From: Candidatus Roizmanbacteria bacterium
Lineage (GTDB): Bacteria; Patescibacteriota; Microgenomatia; UBA1406; GWC2-37-13
Reading direction: 5' to 3'
DNA length: 9,539 nucleotides
NCBI GenBank assembly: GCA_013334845.1
Contig: JAAXWV010000041.1
Coordinates: forward strand, 1-9,539
In this document: piece by piece, positions 6,402-9,539 of the stretch
Layout: every line of letters begins with the position of its first letter
Position numbering within the stretch: position 1 is the first letter of the stretch
The notes under the pieces: model-generated
What the model was told of the DNA's origin: nothing
The model's input: only the letters and a program-made list of their open reading frames with translations
The model's database searches: none
Translations under genes and position numbers: made by a program

Positions 6402-8543
6402 CTAGTTGGGTTTGTGAGTGAAAATCTGGACCTTATTTTGTTTATAGTCTACTGTCACCGTATCTCCTGGTTTGAGTTTTCCTTCAATGAGTTCAAGCGC
6501 CACTTCATCGACAATCAGCTCATTCATAATTCTTTTGAGAGGGCGTGCACCATATACTTCATCAAAGCCCACACTCTGAAGATGTTTTTTCATAGATTCA
6601 GAGACTTCGAGGGAAAGTTGTTGTTTTGTCAGACGTCCAGAAAGGTCAGTGATTTGCAGCTCGACGATCTCCTGAAGCATCGCATCGGTAATCGGGTGAA
6701 AGATAATGAGTGAATCGAGTCGGTTTATAAATTCAGGCTTTAAAAACGAACGAACGCGATCAAGTATCTGTTGTTCTTTCACTTTTTCGTCACCGGATTC
6801 ACGGAATAACGCACTTCCTAAATTGGAAGTGAGGATGAGAATAGTATTTTTAAAGTTTACCGTGCGGCCGCGACCATCAGTAACTCGTCCGTCATCCAGA
6901 ATTTGAAGAAAGATGTTGAACACTTGCGGATGAGCTTTTTCTACCTCGTCTAACAAAATGACAGAATAGGGCTTGCGGCGTACAGCTTCGGTAAGTTGTC
7001 CCCCCTCTTCATATCCGATGTAGCCGGGAGGGGCTCCGATGAGGCGAGCCACCGTGTGTGGTTCCTGATACTCACTCATATCGATGCGGATCATTGCCTT
7101 TTCATCATTGAAGAGTTGATATGCGAGCGCTTTAGCAGTTTCCGTCTTTCCAACGCCAGTTGGTCCCAGGAAGAGGAATGAGCCGATAGGTTTATTTTCT
7201 TCGCTGAGCCCCGCACGGTTGCGGCGAATAGCATTGGCAATTTTGGTGAGTGCATGATTTTGTCCAACAACCCGATTTTGCAATTCTTTCTCCAAGAGGG
7301 CCAGTTTTTCAGATTCGGAGGAAAGGAGGCGTGTTACTGGAATGCCAGTCCAACGAGCTACAATTTTAGCCACATCTTCATCATTGACCTCTTCTTTTAA
7401 AAGTTTGTCACTGGCGGGAATCTGTACCCACTCTTTTTCTGCCTCCTGTAGTTTCTTTTCCAGCTGGGGTATTTCTCCATATTTTAACTCGGCGGCTTTA
7501 TCGAGCAGTACTTCCCGCTCAGCCTGTTCCAGTTCAGCTCGCAATCGATCTCGATCGACTCGTAGATGTTGAAGCTGCGATATAATTTTCTTCTGTTGCT
7601 GCCATTTTTCCTGAAAAGCATTAAATGTATTTTGCAGTGTAGTTCGTTCTTCTTCGAGGGTTTTTTTTCGAACTTCAACGTCTTTTTCCCGTTTGAGTGC
7701 GGCCAGTTCGATATCAAGTTGGGTAATTTTTCGTTTCATCTGGTCAAGCTCTGTAGGCATAGAGTCTGTTTCTATTTTGGTGGCAGCCGCGGCTTCATCA
7801 ACAAGATCAATGGCTTTATCTGGCAAGTAACGATCCGTAATATATCGAACGGAAAGATTCACTGCCGCGATGAGTGCATCGTCGGTAATTTTAATCCCGT
7901 GATGTACTTCGTATTTTTCTTTAATTCCACGCAGGATGGCGATAGAACTTTCAATCGTTGGTTCATCTACAAACACCGGTTGGAAACGCCGTTCCAATGC
8001 CTGGTCTTTCTCAATATACTGTCGATATTCACGAAGTGTGGTAGCTCCGATTGCATGGAGAAGTCCGCGTGCAAGTGCCGGTTTGAGCATATTACCAGCA
8101 TCAACTGCCCCCTCAGCACCTCCTGCTCCTACAATTGTATGTAGTTCGTCGATAAAAAGAATGGATTTTCCTTCGGCTTTCTCCACTTCTTCGAGCAGTT
8201 TTTTGAGTCGTTGTTCAAACTCCCCCCGATAGGCAGCGCCAGCAAGTATTCCTGCCAGGTCAAGGGAAAGAATTTGTTTGTTCTTGAGCGTTTCAGGTAC
8301 ATCACCGTCAATAATTCGTTGAGCGAGCCCCTCTACGATAGCTGTCTTTCCTACCCCTGGATCACCGAGTAAAACGGGGTTATTTTTTCCTCTTCGGGAC
8401 AGGATTTGAATCACGCGCCGAATTTCATCATCTCTTCCGATAACGGGATCAATCTTACCCGCCTTCGCGAGTGCAGTGAGGTTGACCGTATATTTTTCAA
8501 GCGCGGTTTGTTGATCGGTTGGCGCTTCGTAGCGGATGTTCAT
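6402..8543 (-). CDS. clpB: ClpB-type disaggregase lacking the N-terminal domain
   Basis: AAA+ chaperone that threads aggregated proteins through a hexameric pore, normally with DnaK. At 713 residues it is about 140-150 shorter than usual ClpB because it begins in the linker just before the first ATPase domain; the Clp-N repeats are absent. First ATPase domain: Walker A GDPGVGKT (60-67), Walker B ILFIDE (128-133), pore loop AAYRG (Tyr105), Arg finger in LERRF (183-187). A charged coiled-coil middle domain spans about 265-375, the hallmark of ClpB over ClpA or ClpC. Second domain: GPTGVGKT (460-467), pore loop GYIGYE (507-512), VILLDE (528-533), sensor-2 GARPLKR (665-671). No IGF-type ClpP-binding loop is seen, so it should not feed ClpP. 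The promoter and CIRCE operator immediately upstream indicate that the short form is the real product. No Shine-Dalgarno is visible. Confidence 0.95.
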   Translation of the reverse strand: MNIRYEAPTDQQTALEKYTVNLTALAKAGKIDPVIGRDDEIRRVIQILSRRGKNNPVLLGDPGVGKTAIVEGLAQRIIDGDVPETLKNKQILSLDLAGILAGAAYRGEFEQRLKKLLEEVEKAEGKSILFIDELHTIVGAGGAEGAVDAGNMLKPALARGLLHAIGATTLREYRQYIEKDQALERRFQPVFVDEPTIESSIAILRGIKEKYEVHHGIKITDDALIAAVNLSVRYITDRYLPDKAIDLVDEAAAATKIETDSMPTELDQMKRKITQLDIELAALKREKDVEVRKKTLEEERTTLQNTFNAFQEKWQQQKKIISQLQHLRVDRDRLRAELEQAEREVLLDKAAELKYGEIPQLEKKLQEAEKEWVQIPASDKLLKEEVNDEDVAKIVARWTGIPVTRLLSSESEKLALLEKELQNRVVGQNHALTKIANAIRRNRAGLSEENKPIGSFLFLGPTGVGKTETAKALAYQLFNDEKAMIRIDMSEYQEPHTVARLIGAPPGYIGYEEGGQLTEAVRRKPYSVILLDEVEKAHPQVFNIFLQILDDGRVTDGRGRTVNFKNTILILTSNLGSALFRESGDEKVKEQQILDRVRSFLKPEFINRLDSLIIFHPITDAMLQEIVELQITDLSGRLTKQQLSLEVSESMKKHLQSVGFDEVYGARPLKRIMNELIVDEVALELIEGKLKPGDTVTVDYKQNKVQIFTHKPN

Positions 8544-8552
8544 AGGCTAAAA

Positions 8553-8579
8553 TTAGCAATTGGTATTATTGAGTGCTAA
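8553..8579. promoter_or_regulatory. CIRCE operator (HrcA binding site)
   Basis: Plus-strand reading: TTAGCAATT (8553-8561), a 9-base spacer, then GAGTGCTAA (8571-8579). The known CIRCE consensus is TTAGCACTC-N9-GAGTGCTAA, so one arm is perfect, the other matches 7 of 9 and the spacer is exactly 9. It covers the predicted clpB transcription start, the classical position for repression by HrcA. This implies that clpB is heat-inducible and that hrcA lies elsewhere in the genome. Confidence 0.88.
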
Positions 8580-8583
8580 TTGT

Positions 8584-8613
8584 ATTATAACAAGAGAAGG
8601 GGAGGGAAATCAA
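8584..8613 (-). promoter_or_regulatory. clpB promoter with extended -10
   Basis: On the minus strand: -35 TTGATT (8613-8608), an 18-bp spacer, then TATAAT (8589-8584) preceded by TGT, which makes an extended -10. The start is expected near 8577, inside the CIRCE operator, giving a leader of about 33 bases. It lies in the 82-bp gap between yidD and clpB. No hairpin terminator for yidD was found there, only a T-run just after its stop (minus strand, 8625-8619). Confidence 0.75.
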
Positions 8614-8625
8614 GACATAAAAAAA

Positions 8626-8862
8626 TTATTTCACCGGATCGTAGCCGCCTTTTGCAAATGGATGACAACGGAGAAATCGCTTCACTCCCATGGTAACACC
8701 TTTCCCGGCGCCGTACTTGGTTACGGCCTGATACATGTATTGTGAACAGGTAGGGGTGTAACGACAGAGTGAATCTCCCGGGAAAAACATGCGAGTAATC
8801 GGGTTGAGTACGATCCTTATGATCCGGTATAGCCAAATGAGCTTTAGAACAAGATATTTCAT
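8626..8862 (-). CDS. yidD: YidD, membrane protein insertion efficiency factor
   Basis: A 78-residue protein, the usual length for YidD, which associates with the inner membrane and helps YidC-dependent insertion of membrane proteins. The N-terminal 20 residues form a hydrophobic/basic amphipathic helix. The family signature is complete: CRYTPTCSQY (33-42, Cys33 and Cys39), GVKRFLRCHPF (59-69, Cys66, His67) and GGYDPV (72-77). In most bacteria yidD sits between rnpA and yidC near rpmH; here it stands alone, divergent from trmD and upstream of clpB. Its ATG at 8862-8860 is 14 bases from the trmD ATG; TAGTAT (8874-8869) ends six bases before it and could serve as a leaderless -10. A 100-residue reading frame overlapping it in another frame is not credible. 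Confidence 0.93.
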   Translation of the reverse strand: MKYLVLKLIWLYRIIRIVLNPITRMFFPGDSLCRYTPTCSQYMYQAVTKYGAGKGVTMGVKRFLRCHPFAKGGYDPVK

Positions 8863-8875
8863 AGTACAATACTAT
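8861..8875. promoter_or_regulatory. Palindromic divergent promoter of yidD and trmD
   Basis: ATAGTA-CAA-TACTAT is a perfect 6-bp inverted repeat around a 3-base centre. On the plus strand TACAAT (8865-8870) ends six bases before the trmD ATG. On the minus strand TAGTAT (8874-8869) ends six bases before the yidD ATG. Both transcripts would be leaderless and the two -10 elements overlap by two bases, so simultaneous initiation is unlikely. A weak plus-strand -35 is TTTAGA (8843-8848, 16-bp spacer); I see none for the minus strand. An operator for an unknown regulator is an alternative reading. Confidence 0.5.
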
Positions 8876-8876
8876 C

Positions 8877-9539
8877 ATGAGAATCACTATTTTGACCCTT
8901 TTCCCCCAGATGATATCATCTTTTTTTAAGGAAAGTATTATAAAACGGGCTCAGGAAAAAGGAGTAGTTGCTATCGAAGTAGTAGATATCCGCACTTATA
9001 CTCACGACAACTACCACACGGTCGATGATCGGCCCTATGGGGGAGGAACAGGCATGGTTATGAAGCTTGAACCCTTGGTTGAAGCACTACATGCACAGAA
9101 ACGAGGACCGAATAGTAAAGTTGTTATTACCTCTCCCCAGGGGCAGGTATTCAATCAGGCAAAAGCCAGTGAATTAAAAAAGCTGGAAGAACTGGTCATT
9201 ATCTGTGGGCATTACGAGGGGGTTGATGCTCGAGTGGCTGAATTTATTGATGAGGAAATTTCACTGGGGGATTTTGTGATGACGGGTGGTGAAATTACTG
9301 CCGCAGCAATTGCTGATGCAGTTACTAGATTGATTCCTGGCGTGCTCGCGAAAGAAGATGTAACAGTCAACGAAAGCTTCTATTTTGTCCCGCTATCTGA
9401 GGTGAAAGCAGCAGTAGGGGAAACGCCGGAACTGCGAGCTCTTGCCGAGTGCGGCGTAAAACAGGTGCAACTTCTTGAGTATCCTCAGTATACCCGTCCA
9501 GAAGTTTTTGAAGGGCAGCAAGTACCAGAAGTTCTTTTA
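8877..9539 (+). CDS. trmD: tRNA (guanine-N1)-methyltransferase TrmD, C-terminus missing at window edge
   Basis: SPOUT-class methyltransferase that uses S-adenosylmethionine to make m1G37 next to the anticodon of certain tRNAs and so prevents +1 frameshifting. 221 codons are open to the window edge. Knot and SAM-site motifs: DDRPYGGGTGMVMK (50-63), SPQGQ (86-90), GHYEGVDARV (111-120), SLGDFVMTGGE (129-139), DAVTRLIPGV (147-156) with Arg151 matching catalytic Arg154 of the H. influenzae enzyme. The C-terminal domain begins with LLEYPQYTRPEVFEG (199-213). Oddities: the catalytic Asp of the usual D-S-F motif is Glu166 (NESF), and about 30 residues (169-198) separate it from LLEYP, where most TrmD proteins have only a few. 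The start ATG follows TACAAT by six bases and no Shine-Dalgarno is present. The usual rpsP-rimM neighbours are not upstream. Confidence 0.95.
   Translation, partial: MRITILTLFPQMISSFFKESIIKRAQEKGVVAIEVVDIRTYTHDNYHTVDDRPYGGGTGMVMKLEPLVEALHAQKRGPNSKVVITSPQGQVFNQAKASELKKLEELVIICGHYEGVDARVAEFIDEEISLGDFVMTGGEITAAAIADAVTRLIPGVLAKEDVTVNESFYFVPLSEVKAAVGETPELRALAECGVKQVQLLEYPQYTRPEVFEGQQVPEVLL

Noticed and set aside
7566..8144. 192-residue open frame on the plus strand opposite clpB
   Set aside because: It lies wholly antisense to conserved ATPase coding sequence and its product is low-complexity, Phe/Cys-rich and unlike any family I know.
8619..8625. T-run just after the yidD stop (minus strand) as an intrinsic terminator
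   Set aside because: No GC-rich hairpin precedes it, so I cannot support a Rho-independent terminator.

Overview
The window is almost entirely protein-coding and looks like a piece of a small, compact bacterial chromosome. I place it in the Candidate Phyla Radiation (Patescibacteria), perhaps Microgenomates, with moderate confidence. Gaps between genes are mostly 0 to 30 bases and genes overlap at starts or stops. No start codon in use has a convincing Shine-Dalgarno sequence at proper spacing. Several genes have a -10-like hexamer only 6-10 bases before the ATG. The proteins are short or reduced versions of their families, such as a ClpB without its N-terminal domain. No rRNA, tRNA, CRISPR array, insertion sequence or phage gene was seen. 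There is no gene-free stretch above 300 bases; the longest non-coding intervals are 83 bp (3904-3986) and 82 bp (8544-8625).

Left block (1-3903, minus strand): a tight operon transcribed right to left in the order class I aldolase (archaeal/DhnA type), class II fructose-1,6-bisphosphatase (GlpX), glyceraldehyde-3-phosphate dehydrogenase, phosphoglycerate kinase (3' end cut off by the window edge). With triose-phosphate isomerase, which is not in the window, these enzymes cover 3-phosphoglycerate to fructose 6-phosphate. FBPase is irreversible, so the cassette can run toward sugar synthesis. A good promoter (TTGACA, 18 bp, TATGAT) sits in the 83-bp gap before the aldolase, and gap may have an extra internal promoter.

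Middle (3987-6380): a HIT-family nucleotide-binding hydrolase on the plus strand converges on a small DUF1653 protein, with the two stop codons overlapping. Upstream of DUF1653 on the minus strand is a 579-residue polytopic membrane protein resembling GT-C glycosyltransferases, of unknown substrate.

Right block (6402-9539): a ClpB-type disaggregase lacking the N-terminal domain (minus strand), under a strong promoter with a near-consensus CIRCE operator, which implies HrcA heat-shock control. Then yidD (minus strand) and trmD (plus strand, 3' end cut off) are transcribed divergently. Their start codons are only 14 bp apart, across a perfect AT-rich palindrome that could hold two overlapping -10 elements.

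The main points for a second look are the recurring leaderless-type promoter architecture, the palindromic yidD/trmD divergent promoter, CIRCE control of an N-domain-less ClpB, an insertion of roughly 25-30 residues and a D-to-E change in TrmD, a GAPDH whose cofactor loop suggests NADP(H), and unusual metal-site neighbours in GlpX. I did not find a clearly new multi-gene defence or mobile system.
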